Assembly: GCA_963930655.1 (NCBI GenBank)
Contig: OZ005608.1
Span: forward strand, 14,694,001 to 14,758,000
DNA length: 64,000 bases
Reading direction: 5' to 3'
Source of the DNA: Myrica gale
Taxonomy: Eukaryota > Streptophyta > Magnoliopsida > Fagales > Myricaceae
Each line of letters starts with the position of its first letter. Position 1 is the stretch's first letter. This document shows, piece by piece, positions 25,247 to 36,900 of the stretch. The notes beneath the pieces are model-generated. The model had not been told where the DNA came from. It did no database searches and was given only the letters and a program-made list of their open reading frames with translations. Both the position numbers and the translations under genes were made by a program.

Positions 25247-26560
25247 TTGGACATCTTTATTGCTTGGATCTCCTGACTGGAAATCGTTTGCTTAGTGGTG
25301 TTGGGTGGTGGAGTTAAAATGCAAGAACACGCAGAAAATGGGGACAAAAGATTGGATGATTAAGGTTTCAATGTAATGCTTCTGTTGCATATTTTGTTGT
25401 GACAATAATGTAAAACTTTATGCTAGAAGCATAATTTATGAAGCGGAAAACGTTACAATTGTGGAAAGAAAGCTTGCTTTTCGAGTTAAATACTTACAAC
25501 CCAAGTATTTTTACGAACTCTACACTTTCACAATCCAAGTGTTTTTTATAGGAGCAACACTCATGCGTGCCAAAATTTTGGAGTGGTTAAAATTTTGTGT
25601 ATGAGAGTTGATGAAAAAATTAATATAGTTTATGAGAGTTGGTGAAAAACTGAAAATAGTTTATTGAAGTTGGTGAAAAAGTGAAGATAGAAAATTTGAA
25701 TGAATATTATAATGAAAAAGAATAATTTGATGAGGAAAATGAATTTTTTATAATGATGATAAAATTTTGGAAAGCCAAAATTATATCAAGTGAACACACC
25801 AACGGTTTGACAAAAGTAACACTCACAACTTAAGTGTGTTTTTTAATAGGTGCAACACTCACAACCTAAACTGAAGCTATCCTCACTAAGGCTATCCCGA
25901 ACTTTACGGTTGGTTACAAGTTTTTATCTCAAAACACTTTCAAAATTTATGAAACTTGCCTCATAGAAATAGTGAGTAATGCTCACAATAAATGACTCTA
26001 CAATAGAAGGATATGCGAATCAAGTGTGTCGATGGTGAAAAAGATTTTTCTTTATGAGTTGACATCAACTCTAGGCATATGATCTTCAATAACAGAGAGA
26101 AGAAATTTGACTTTGAGAGGGAGATTTCAATCTTGATCTTCATGTCTTATGTAGCACCCCGAATTTTCTTATTATTATTTAAATATTATTTTTATTGAAT
26201 TTCAAATTTCGAATTATTTGAAAAAGTTATCATATTTTTTAAAGTGTTTAAAGTTTGAAATATTGATTTGAATTGAAAAGGTTATATTTTTAAAAGTGTT
26301 TGAAATTTGAAAGAGAGATGTTTTATCTTTATCTCTTTAGATTTTAAAGTTTTGAATTTGAATACTTCTATAATATGTTTAAATTTTAGGGAAATTGGTA
26401 GTTTAATCCCTGGGTTTTCCACCCTTTAGCGGTTTAATCCTTAAAAAATAAACCCTAACAAATTACTCCCCAAACTACCATCATTTGACAAAATCATCCT
26501 TCCGTTACATTCCGTCTGATTTTTTAACGGAGAATGTTACACCTGGCAATTTTTACACGT
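25247..26560. other. Intergenic repeats without a gene
   Basis: I see no coding frame with recognisable content. Around 25580-25700 short direct repeats ('gagagttgatgaaaaa', 'gagagttggtgaaaaac', 'gaagttggtgaaaaag') resemble the interior of the MITE at 21359. Around 26390-26520 'gtttaatccctgggttttccaccc' and 'ggtttaatccttaaaa' look like a MITE end. The rest is AT-rich. Confidence 0.5.
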
Positions 26561-26570
26561 GACACTGCTT

Positions 26571-26760
26571 CATTCCAATCAGAATCGTTGGAAACTTCTG
26601 TCGTTGCCAGAGTAGAACTGCCACGTCTTTCTCTCCATCCCATTGCCTCTCAAACTCAGACATCCCCTCACGTCTTTCTCTCCATTCCAATCAGAATCGT
26701 TGGAAACTTCCACCACTACCGTTTTCTTAATCATTGACTCTCTCATTGCCAGAGGAGAAC
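26571..26760. repeat. Direct repeats in the leader of the xylosyltransferase-like ORF
   Basis: A 28-bp segment (cattccaatc...gaaacttc) occurs identically at 26571-26598 and 26683-26710. A 17-bp word with 'cgtctttctctccat' occurs at about 26622 and 26669, and 'gttgccagag'/'attgccagag' recurs near 26602 and 26742. The pattern is a ~112-bp duplication with rearrangement just upstream of the ATG at 26792. Confidence 0.8.
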
Positions 26761-26791
26761 GCACATCAAACCCATAAAGAGAGGGAGAGAA

Positions 26792-27517
26792 ATGGGCCAT
26801 GACTCCATGACGACCCTGAAACGAAGCTCAGCCGCTGGTCTTCCTACTACTACTTCTACAACAACCAGAGGCCGTATGGTGGCTCCACGTGGCCGGCAGG
26901 TCAAGAAGACCTTCAAAAACCTGAAGCTGACCATCCTCTGCGGCTTCGTCACCATCCTCGTCCTCCGCGGCACCATCGACATCGGCAACCTCGGTAGCTC
27001 CTCTGGCCCCGATCTCGACGTTGTGTCCTCTTTTAGCAGGGCCTGTTTAGAGGATAATGCTTCCAACGGAGGTTTTCTGGCCAATGGCCTAGATCCTACG
27101 AATTTAGCTGTGAATATTTCCTGTGAACAGAAGTGCCAAGTGAGCCGGAGAACAGGACCAGACTACAAAAACCATTTACCTCCCGTTGCAAAACGACGGC
27201 GGAAACTAAATGCTTGTGGTCGCACAGAGATGAACCGCAGTAAATTCAATATCTCGCGAGATCCATCACTAAAACAAGAGAAGGCCAGTGGCTCTGCAGA
27301 AAACCCTGATTTTAGGGAGAATGTTCATTCTCAAATGGATTCATCACGAGAGAAGAAACCATGTTCTAGCTTTTATAAAGGCTGCTCAATCATCAGTGAT
27401 GAAGGCATTCAAGGTGGATCCTGTTTTGTTGCTGTATTTCAATTAAGCAATTCTCAAAGCTCACCCATAGTTAGGGCTTTGATAAAAGTTCGATTTTTAC
27501 AAAATATCAGTCATTAG
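26792..27517 (+). pseudogene. Chimeric ORF: xyloglucan xylosyltransferase-like N-terminus joined to unrelated sequence
   Basis: The frame encodes 241 aa. Residues 1-71 match the N-terminus of plant XXT5-type xyloglucan 6-xylosyltransferases (GT34): a cytosolic tail with PRGRQVKKTFKNLKL, a single membrane anchor (about 46-62, LTILCGFVTILVLRGTI) and the following GNLGSSS. The match then stops. The catalytic GT34 domain (normally about 390 more residues) is absent. Residues 80-200 are charged and Cys/Lys/Arg-rich (RRTGPDYKN, AKRRRKLNACGR) and I do not recognise them. At 27020-27039 the DNA reads like a 3' splice site (pyrimidine tract ending TTTTAGCAG), so the second part may be a captured exon of another gene. 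As written, the product could only be a membrane-anchored protein without GT activity. It is probably a gene-capture pseudogene. Confidence 0.6.
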
Positions 27518-29112
27518 ATTTAAGAATAAAATTCCCCCCTGAATATATGCAATAACTTTTAAGAGTTTTAAAAGATAATGTATCGCGGGGATTAATTGAT
27601 TTTATAAACAGGTTATGGGTGCAAGAGATTTCAGAAAAAAAAATTGCAAACGTATCTCGTGTTTCTGGAGTATTCCCAGATTGTGTATGTCGTGTTAAAC
27701 AGTAGAAATCACTTCAAATTTTCATCCAACGTTATAACCTCAACTTCATTCTTCATTTCTGGACCAAGACTTTGAAGATAAGATATAATCAAATTCAATT
27801 CATTGAGCCTGATCATTTCGTCAAGCAGGAAATGTATAGCATATGCAGATTAAAGAACAAAGCATTAAATAATCTGCTATCTGATCAAAGTAAATAGAGA
27901 TATAACTTTATTAGAGCACTATGATAAATTTTAATGTTAAGATATTCATAAATTCAGAGTTTATAACATATACATTTGCAATTTAATGACGGTTTAAAAT
28001 GAATTAATCGTTGATTCATTAAGGATTAGAAAGACTGATGCCATTCTCCATTCTCCATTTTCACAATCATATTAGAATATTAGATTTTTCGTATCCTTTG
28101 AGCGAAAAAGAAATAACAGTGGTAGCATAATCATCAACTCATATATATAAGCAATAGTATGAGTAATTGATAAGTGAGATATCAGAGCAAAGATGGTTGA
28201 TACCACTTGCATTTAGTATCAAAACATAAATAATAATAATAATAATAATAATAATAAGGACTTACATGGAGAAATGATTTTATTTTTTGATATCCATAAT
28301 TTTAGAATGTTGTAATTTTATTTTAGATTTTAGAATTTGGATGAATGTTTTTATTGTAAATTTTGGATGAATGTTTATTTACATTTTATTTATTGTTAAT
28401 TTCTTATGTATGACAAAAATTATGGCACAAAATAATTTTGAATGGGCCCAAAAAAATGTTGGCCAAAAAAGCCTACACATGGGAACCCGAACCAAAATTT
28501 GCATTTCAATAGATATCGGAATGAAAATCTGTTCCGGTACCCACCCTTATATACAACCCTAATGAACTTATCAGTCTAGACTGTGGGATTTGTGGCCTAC
28601 CTCTGGGTGCTAATTCCCATGTTCCTTCTAGTTTTTGTTTGGTTACGAGAGTCTCTCTTTCCTCATCCCTTACTCGTCTTTTGAAAACTGTAATCCTAGA
28701 TTTTTTTATCGCATGCCAGGAAAAGTGCCTCATGCCTTGTTTGGATGACACAACATTTTTTAAGAATTTTTTTACAATCACTTTTTCACCAACTCCAATA
28801 CATCAAACTTCAACAATTACTTCACCAATCCCAAAAGAATTTACATTACCTTCAACAACAAAAATTAAAATTTTCACCAAAAATTTGTTTGGCCCATCAG
28901 CTCACTTTTCTATAAAAAATACAATCTCTAGGCCCATTATTGGTCATTTCAGGTTTCTGCCCATCTGGGTTTTATGACCTTTTAACCCTTTTGCTCGTTA
29001 GTTCATCGCCTCTATGGAAGATCTGACTAGCTCTTTAGAACTTGTAATTGAGGTCTTTGAACCTCCATAAATTAATTAATGAGAAGAGCTATTATGATAA
29101 AAAGGGAGGGGG
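27518..29112. other. Intergenic, AT-rich; no supported gene
   Basis: No coding homology is visible. An AAT microsatellite lies at 28228-28257. From 28736 'ttgtttggatgacaca' begins a segment similar to the terminus of the MITE at 21359, so a truncated member may run to about 28920. Confidence 0.5.
28228..28257. repeat. (AAT)n microsatellite
   Basis: About ten perfect AAT units. Confidence 0.95.
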
Positions 29113-29641
29113 GGTTAAGTATCTATTTGGTCCCTAGACTTTAACCACTTCTAATAAAATTGTCATTGAGTTTTCAAATTAGTCATAGAGATCATTGGAT
29201 TTGTAATTTTTGTCAAACAAGTACTTTTGTTAAATTTACATCCACAAAATTAACTTTCATACTTCAACTTCAATCATAAGTTGACACGTGTCATCCAAAA
29301 CTAAATAAATAGATTACCACATTCAAAAATTTCAAGTCACAAACATATATGTCAGATCAGCCAAAACAATAGAAAAAATAAAGTTATTTAAATTATTTTA
29401 AAAAACATGAACTATTATAAAAATTAGAAGAAAAAATTAAAAGTCACATAATTTTAGTTTTGGATGATATATTTAACTTATGATTGGAGTTAAAGTGTGA
29501 ACTATTAATTTTATAATTCGTAGTTTAACGAAAGTACTTCGACAAAAATTGCAAACTAATGGACCTCTATGATCAACTTGAACATGCAATGATAATTTGT
29601 TAAAAGGGGTTCAACCCAAGGACTAAATGTGTACTTAACTC
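29113..29641. mobile_element. Foldback MITE, about 530 bp
   Basis: The left arm starts GGTTAAGTATCTATTTGGTCC and the right arm ends GGACTAAATGTGTACTTAACT, which are inverted complements with a few mismatches. The complementarity continues inwards ('ttttgtcaaacaagtac' against 'gtacttcgacaaaaat'; 'tcataagttgacacgtgtcatccaaaac' region against 'gttttggatgatatatttaacttatga'). The arms are about 180 bp each. A related but truncated copy lies at about 33325-33740. No transposase is encoded. Confidence 0.75.
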
Positions 29642-30817
29642 TAGAAAAAAGATATTTGGCGTGCTTGCTATTTGGTGATTACTGCATAGTAGAGATTGTA
29701 ATGTTCCATGCATTGGTGGAGGGAGGGGGCAAACAGGGGCCACCGTAATTGTTGATTGTGAATATGTGATTTGTGATTAGGATTTAGGGTTTTTTTAATT
29801 GAAATTGAAATTGAGTTCTGTGAAAATTGAGGACTTAATTGATGACACTTTTCTATGTCTGGCAATCGCCCTTATCACAAATCGTGCGTTAAGGAGCATC
29901 ATCACCCAAGATGTGATGTTTGCACGAACTTTGTGAGTCCCTTTCGTGTTATGTTATTTCATCTAGTCTACACAAAGTTGTCTGCCTCATCTCTTCTTGA
30001 TGCCAACAATTTGTGATTCTTGCTGCAATCTTGCCTACAAATGGAGATACTGAGGCCTCCTCTCTGTCATGAAACATCAGATACTCCACATTGGGAAACT
30101 TCGTTCGTATAGTTGCAAATTCAAAGATTATTTTTTTAGACAAAATAAGCAAATAGATGATGTTCATACAACAGTGTCATAGCCAATCAGGTAAATTTTG
30201 CCTTGGGTGTAAAATTTCTCATCTCAGTGGACATTTTGTTGTGAATATTCCTGCAAGAAGAGATATACCTATGATCATTTAATTGTTCAAGTGCTAAAGA
30301 TCCCTTCAAATTCTGAATTTATTGTTGGATAAAGTTGACAAAGAAAATTCATATGTTCTTCTTTTTAAACTTTGGATCCTTGTAATTTGAATGAGCTTGG
30401 GGAACTGAAACAGAATACTTAGAAATTATTTTTTCCAATATGCTATTTTTGCTCTTGTTGTCTTTCAAGAATTGAAACACAGTAGTTGTTTCTTTTTCTC
30501 ATTTATGTGTTATGTTTTTCTTTTTGCAGACCCCAACAAATTCAACAAGACTTATTGAGTATAGGGCACATGGTTTCTGGCAGCAAGAGTACGTACTTCA
30601 TTTATGGAATTGAAGAGTTATAGTGCTGAAAATGCTTTTGAAATGCTTTGTTTCATTTATGTGTTCTGTTTTACAAAGAATATATATATATAAATACTCT
30701 GTTTGTTTGATTAGTTGATGCTTTATTGGTATCTTGAACAACAAGAATTTAATCTTTGATGCTATTACCACTGATCAGTTGATGAATTTTTGTTTTCTTT
30801 AGATAATAGATAAATTT
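29642..30817. other. Intergenic; possible upstream part of the hAT pseudogene
   Basis: No complete gene is visible. At 30529-30590 an acceptor-like 'tttttgcag' is followed by a frame reading TPTNSTRLIEYRAHG and a donor-like 'gagtacgtac'. This could be an exon of the decayed element downstream or chance. Confidence 0.3.
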
Positions 30818-32765
30818 TTGATAAAAAGGTCAGCCAGTGTGGAGTCGTCTAACACTCCTAACGCGACTATTAGTTTTGAAACAAATACTAGTCGTCTAAT
30901 ACTAATACTTTTGTTTTGTCCGGATGATATTGTTGCTGACCCAGGATTGCGTAAACCCATTGAAGAATATGATGTTGGGATTAGGGATCAAATTCGTAGG
31001 GAATGCTTGATCAAATGTTGTTTTTAACCGCTTGACCATGATTTTCCCAAGAAGTCATATGGGAAAACAATGAGGGGGGGGGGGGGGTTAAGGGAGTTAT
31101 GGTTCAAAGATTATGAGTATTTGAAATATAGTGTATCAAAGGATGCATCGTATTGCCTGTGGTGTTATCTGTTTAGGATACCTAGAGGTGCAAGATTCAG
31201 GGGAGATGTGTTTACATCTATGGGATTTAGCAACTGAAAAAGGCAGTGAAGGTTTTTAGTGAGCATGTTAGTGTATGTAATAGTGCTCACAATGATGCTA
31301 GAAGACAATGTGAAGCACTCAGAAATCAACGAAAAAGTGTGTCGCACATGTTATCCGCACAAGGGCACGATGTAGAGAATGCTTATCGCATTTGTTTGAC
31401 AGCGGTTTTAGATTGTATTCGTTATCTTTTAGGCCAATGATTAGTTTTTCGTGGTCATGACTAGTCCGAGAGTTCAACGAAGAAATACAATTTTCTTGAG
31501 CTCTTACAATGGTACAACTTACGTATTGAAAATGTTGCTAAGACAACTCATCTTAATGCTTCGGGAAACAAAAACATGACTTCTCCAGAAACTCAGAAGG
31601 AATTAGTGAATGCTGCTGTAGTGGAGACCACACTTGTCATCATTAAAGATATTGGGAACGAATATTTTTCACTTATGGTTGATGAGTCTCAAGATACGTC
31701 GGTGAAAGAGCAAATGACACTGATTTTGAGATATGTTAACAAACGTGGATATGTGATAGAAATGTTTCTTGGTGTAGAATATATTACTGACATTTGCTCC
31801 CAATCTTTGAAAAATGTTATAGATAAATTGTTTGCAAGACACATGTTATCAATATCTAGATTGAGAGGTCAAGTGTATGATGGAGCATCGAATATGCGAG
31901 GCGAGTTCAATGGTTTGAAGTCGCTCATTTTGAGGGACAATCTTTCTGCTATCTATATCCATTGTTTTATTCACCAACTTCAATTGATTATTGTGGCTAT
32001 TGCAAAGAATAACGCTCAAGTTTTAGATTTTTTAATTACACTTCTTTGATTGTGAATATAGTCGGAGCTTCTTGTAAAAGGAAATATATTCTTCGAAAAA
32101 GTCAACATGAGAGGATAGTGGAACAGTTGGATATAAGAGACATTTCTAGTGGAAGGGGGCATAAATTAAGAAATCAATTTCGCACGACCAGGTGATACTC
32201 GTTGGGGTTCATACTACACTATAATAATTTGTCTCTTCACTATGTGGTCAGTAGTGTTGGATGTGCTTGAAAACGTAAACGAGGATGACACTTGCTCAGA
32301 ACAAAGATCCATAGCTCCGAGTATGATGGAAAAGATGCAAAACTTCAACTTTGTATGCATTATGCATTTGTTGAGGAATATAATGATAATTATGAATGAA
32401 TTCTCACAAGCCTTACAGTGAAAAGATCAAGACATTGTTAATGCTATGCCTTTGGTTGGAGTTGTGAAGCGTCGGTTGTAGAATTTGAGGGAGATGAAAT
32501 GAGATTTTTTTAGAAGAAGTCAAAATCTTTTGTGTGAATAATTATATCACTGTGCCCAATATTGAAAACATTATTCTAACTCGTGGTCGGCCTTGGCGTA
32601 GTACTGGAGGTCAAACAATTACTTATTTGCATAATTTTCGTGTGAATTTTTTTTGCCAAATTATTGATTTAATTGCTCAGGAGATGGATCATCGTTTCAT
32701 AGAAGTACGAAGTTATTCTTTGAATAGATGGTGTTTGGCTACCAAATATTTGGTCATGACCTAGT
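30818..32765 (+). pseudogene. hAT-superfamily (DUF4371/TTF-type zinc finger) transposase pseudogene
   Basis: Fragments in order match plant TTF-zinc-finger/hAT-dimerisation transposase-like proteins. They are ADPGLRKPIEEYD...RDQIRRE (30938-31010); KDYEYLKYSVSKDASYCLWCYLF (the TTF finger region, about 31105-31175); SAHNDARRQCEALRNQRKSVSH (31280-31350); and the RNase H-like core with YFSLMVDESQDTSVKEQM, LRGQVYDGASNMRGEFNGLK and IHCFIHQLQL (31660-31990). They continue to MDHRFIEVRSYSLN near 32680. The reading frame is broken by several stops (for example TGA for an expected Trp near 31235, and stops near 31438 and 31461), frameshifts, and a 14-G run replacing coding sequence at 31074-31087. The C-terminal dimerisation region is missing. 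It is non-functional. Confidence 0.85.
31074..31087. repeat. Poly-G run of 14 inside the transposase pseudogene
   Basis: Fourteen consecutive G residues follow MR codons where family members read a conserved Gly-Phe segment, and they contribute to loss of frame. Confidence 0.9.
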
Positions 32766-32783
32766 AAAATAACTATAAAATAA

Positions 32784-33175
32784 GGGATAAATACACTTTG
32801 CCCACTTGTATTTGGGGTCATTTACACTTTGCACCCCGATATTTTATTTTTGATACATTGGACTCATTATCTTCCACATTTTTGCAATGTGGACCTCGTA
32901 CCCAATTTGCCGTCTAAATTGATGGATTTCGTCAACACATGCACCGGTCGACCGCTACATGAAGCGATCGACTTACTCGTCATGCCTTTCACATTACCTT
33001 TGTAGCGGTCGACCGGTTCACGTGTTGACGAAATCCATCAATTAGACGACCAAATCGGGTACGGTACAAATTAAAAAATGTGGAAGAGATAATGAGTCCA
33101 ATGTATTACAAATAAAACATCGGGGTACAAAGTGTAAATGACCCTAAAAACAAGAGGGCAAATTGTATTTATCCC
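32784..33175. mobile_element. MITE with long inverted arms and a 9-bp target duplication (Mutator-like)
   Basis: The element is 392 bp. The left end GGGATAAATACACTTTGCCC pairs with the right end GGGCAAATTGTATTTATCCC, and pairing extends about 170 bp inwards, leaving a small centre. The flanks are ATAAAATAA on both sides (32775-32783 and 33176-33184), an exact 9-bp duplication typical of Mutator-like elements. Near the centre are GGTCGACCGC (32946) and GCGGTCGACCGG (about 33003), the same TCGA palindrome type found in the LTRs. It has no coding capacity. It lies 18 bp after the end of recognisable hAT pseudogene sequence. Confidence 0.9.
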
Positions 33176-33324
33176 ATAAAATAATCTATCTTTCCCAATC
33201 AAATTTTCTATTTTTATCAAAATAAACATAAAAGATGCACTTAAATCATCTATTTTTTCACTTTTTTCACCAATTCTCATGTACCAAAGGTTTTTAAGTA
33301 CAATGTTTCCCAAACAAAAGGGTT

Positions 33325-33740
33325 AAAAGAGCAATTTAGTCCTTGAGGTTTGATCTTATTAAGCAATCATCCTTGAGTTTCAAATCTATTGTACCGTCCA
33401 TGGGTTTATAATATAATTTTTGTCAAACAAGTCTCTTCTATTAAATTTCATCCACAACGTTAACTGTAGTTTCAATAATAGGTTGACACATGTCAGCCAA
33501 AATTAAATAATATGACTTGATTTTTTTTAGTTTTTTCTAATTTTTAAAATGTTTTATATTTGTTTATATTTGGTTCGGCTGTTGTGACTTGAACAAGTTT
33601 ATTTAGTTATAGGTTATGAGTGGAGCTAACATATGAAAGTTAACACTGTAGATAAAAGTTTTAACTTTGATGAGAATTGTAAATCCAAAGAGCTCTACCA
33701 TTAATTTGAAAACTCAGGTACTGTCTGTTAAAAGGTTCCT
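33325..33740. mobile_element. Truncated MITE related to 29113-29641
   Basis: It shares 'gagcaatttagtccttgag', 'atttttgtcaaacaagt', 'ttaaatttcatccacaa' and 'ataggttgacacatgtcagcc' with the left arm of the element at 29113, with partly complementary sequence on the right. The ends are eroded. Confidence 0.55.
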
Positions 33741-33933
33741 TCGTTTTTATAAGTATCTGTCAAAAGGTTTCTGCGGCCAAATACTATCGAACTATTTTTT
33801 TTTTTACGAGGAATTTCAACTGGCTATGTAAAACCACATCAGTGAAGATGAGCATGAATTCCCCAGTCTCGACGCTCACAACAGCCCTGCAACGCAATGA
33901 ACTGTAACAGACACTTTGTAGAACCACAGAAAG

Positions 33934-36900
33934 ATGAGCACCAACAACAGTAACGTCGACAACGACAACGACAACCCTACTGCAATCAAACAGCAACACC
34001 AAGATCTGGGCAACAGCTCCGACTACCTAACGAGCCCTCACCCCAAACCATCGAGTCTCAGTCTCAGAATCAGGCCTAGCCGCGGCGCCCCCGCGGCTTC
34101 GCGGCCACGGCCGCGGCTGCGGCAATGGGTCCCACCACAACGGCGAAGGGGAAGAAGGAGAGAGAGAAAGAGAAAGAGCGGACCAAGCTGCGGGAACGCC
34201 ACCGCCGAGCCATCACCAGTCGGATGCTCGCAGGCCTCAGGCAATACGGTAATTTCCCTCTCCCCGCCCGTGCGGATATGAACGACGTACTTGCTGCCTT
34301 GGCGCGCGAGGCTGGCTGGGTCGTTGAGGCCGATGGGACAACTTACAGACAGTCGCCCCCTCCTTCCCATTTGGTTTGTGCTTAGCCCCAAATTTGAGAC
34401 TTCTATTTTCGTTTTTCCTAGGAAGTTCCATTTTTTTTTCGTACAAGAATATATTTTGGTATGGAGGCCTATATAGTGGCTTTGAGTTGGCTTAGAAAGT
34501 CCCTTTTTTTCTTTTTCCTTGGGGAACTTTTGCACTTCGAGTATGTCTGACAAATATTCTGGATGCCGAAATCAAGTGGAGAGACAGAAGGCATGTGTGG
34601 TTTCTGTTTATTAATTGCATTTGGAAATGACAGTGGAAGAAAGTTTCAGATTCACTATGTTTTGAACACTGTCTGTCTAGTGGACCTTTGTTATTCTCTC
34701 TGTGGCTATATGTCAGTTACACTACTGCCATGATTGCATTATAAGTTTGTTTTCAATCCATTGGCAGGTGGCATTTCCTGTGAGGTCAGTTGATAGCCCA
34801 CTATCTGCTAGTTCATTGAGAAGTTGCCCCGTCAAAGCAACATTAGACTGCCAGCCCTCGGTTCTCAGAATTGATGAGAACTTGTCACCAGCATCTCTTG
34901 ATTCTGTTGTAATTGCAGAAAGGGATACTAAGAGGGAGAAATACACCAGTGCCAGCCCCGTCAACTCGGTTGAATGCCTGGAGGCCGACCAGGTTAATTT
35001 ATTTACTAATTGAGTCAGCTACGCATATTGATAGAGGTGGTATATGGCCAAATTTATCTTCATTTTAGTTTTTAGGAGCCAAGGTAATCAAAACCCGTAG
35101 GGTCTAAATTTTATTAGGAGTCTAAGCCCTTTAAAGTTCAAATCATATTAAAGCTTGGTGTAGTTTTTGTGAATACTGATATAACGATGCATATGAAGGG
35201 AGAATAAGTTTTATTACATTTATTACAGGAATTATGCTTTTGATGCTTGTTAGATGCAACCCCCCTCCAAGGTGGGTTGTAAAGGGAACTCTAGGCGTGC
35301 CCCTTGGGGAAACTCGGTGCACTGCATAGTCTAATCTCCTTTTCTTTTTCCTAGTTTCTTTCCAATTTCTCACCAACTGATATCTAATTCCAGCCAGTAT
35401 TAGATTAGGTTTTGCATATGTTATTTCCTAAAATTCCATCTTAAACAACCTCAAAGCACCTATCCATCATTTATACCACCACAACTCCCAAATATCAAAA
35501 TATCATTCTCAGGTTGCTGTTCATAGCCTAGAAAAACAACCTCGATCATTAACTTTGTTTTTGGTAGTAAACCAAATCCCATTCCGTATTCTAATTGAAA
35601 GCCTTTACCCAAAGTTTCCCATCAATGTGAATGGGTCCTACTCTAAAACCGTCCTCCTTTAAAACCCTTAAACCCTAAAAATCCTACTTTATTACAAGTT
35701 TTTGTCCTGCACCATTGTATTACCAATGTGAATGGGTCCTACTCAGAGCAAGGAGTCACATGATGTTTTCACATCGTGGGAGTTCCTACATGAGTGGATT
35801 GACATGGAAAGAAGGTAAGCGCACCTTAAAAAAGAGATTATTCTCTTAGGAGATATTCAGGATGAATTCTTTGACACTGTAAGTTGCATGTGACTGATTA
35901 TGCAAGAAAATATAAAATATCTTTAAGTTGTTCAATATTTGCAAGTGAACACATGGTTGTCGCTTGATTCAGAAGTAGGGGTGGGTAACGGTACTACCGG
36001 AGCCTCCGGTACCGGTAAGAACCGGATGCCTAATTTGGCATCCAGTTCTGGTCTGGCAAGTGCCGGAATTCTGGCAATCCTGGTAACGGATGCCGGAATT
36101 CCGGGAAGAAAAATCTGAGACAGTGAGAGAGAGACAAAGATTGAGAGAAAGAGAGTGACAAAGACAATGAGAGAGAGATAGAGATTGAGAGAGGCTGAGA
36201 CAATGAGCTGTGTCCTGTGGCTGTGAGTCGTGAGATCAGGGAGAGTGAGAGACAGAGAGAGCTGAGTGAGTGAAAGAAGAGAGAGAGAGGAGAGAGAGAA
36301 CGAGAGATTGGGGGAGGGGGGTAACGGGGTTTGAAAAAACCCTAGACCAAAACGCACAGTTTTGGTCTTTTAAAAAAAAAGGTACCGGAATTCCGGGAGG
36401 TTTCAGTGGAATTACTGGTTCCGCCATATAGCTGATATTGCCTACCGTCTCCGGCTTCGGTTCCCGGCGGTAGGCGGTGCTCGGATGCAGAATTTCGGTA
36501 CCGACAGTAATTTTGCCCAACCCTATTCAAAAGTGGACTGAGATCTGAAATTAAAAAGAAATCTCTAACATATATAAGATCCCAAAGATTCCATTGACAA
36601 GTCTATTCTGTTTGAGATGGTCTTTAAATTCACGAAAAATTGAAGGTTTTCAATCACTGATAGCATTGAATTCCAAATCCTAATATGTCAGTAAATATTG
36701 ATGTAACACTTTCATTTGAAAGGAGAAAAAGTACTTACCCAAACAAAAGAAATGGGGGAATTTTGCTGCGATTATGCTTATAAAAGGCTTGTGAAATGCA
36801 ACCATTCTTGGAGATGTTATGCTAAGAAACATTAGGTGTCATATGTGTGTTTTGTTTTTTCTTTCTACTTCCTATTTCGCTGACTTTTCAAAACTTTGTA

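Noticed and set aside
35932..36357. 141-residue Ser/Leu-rich minus-strand frame
   Set aside because: It is translation of a GA-rich block inside a hAT MITE in an intron; low complexity only.
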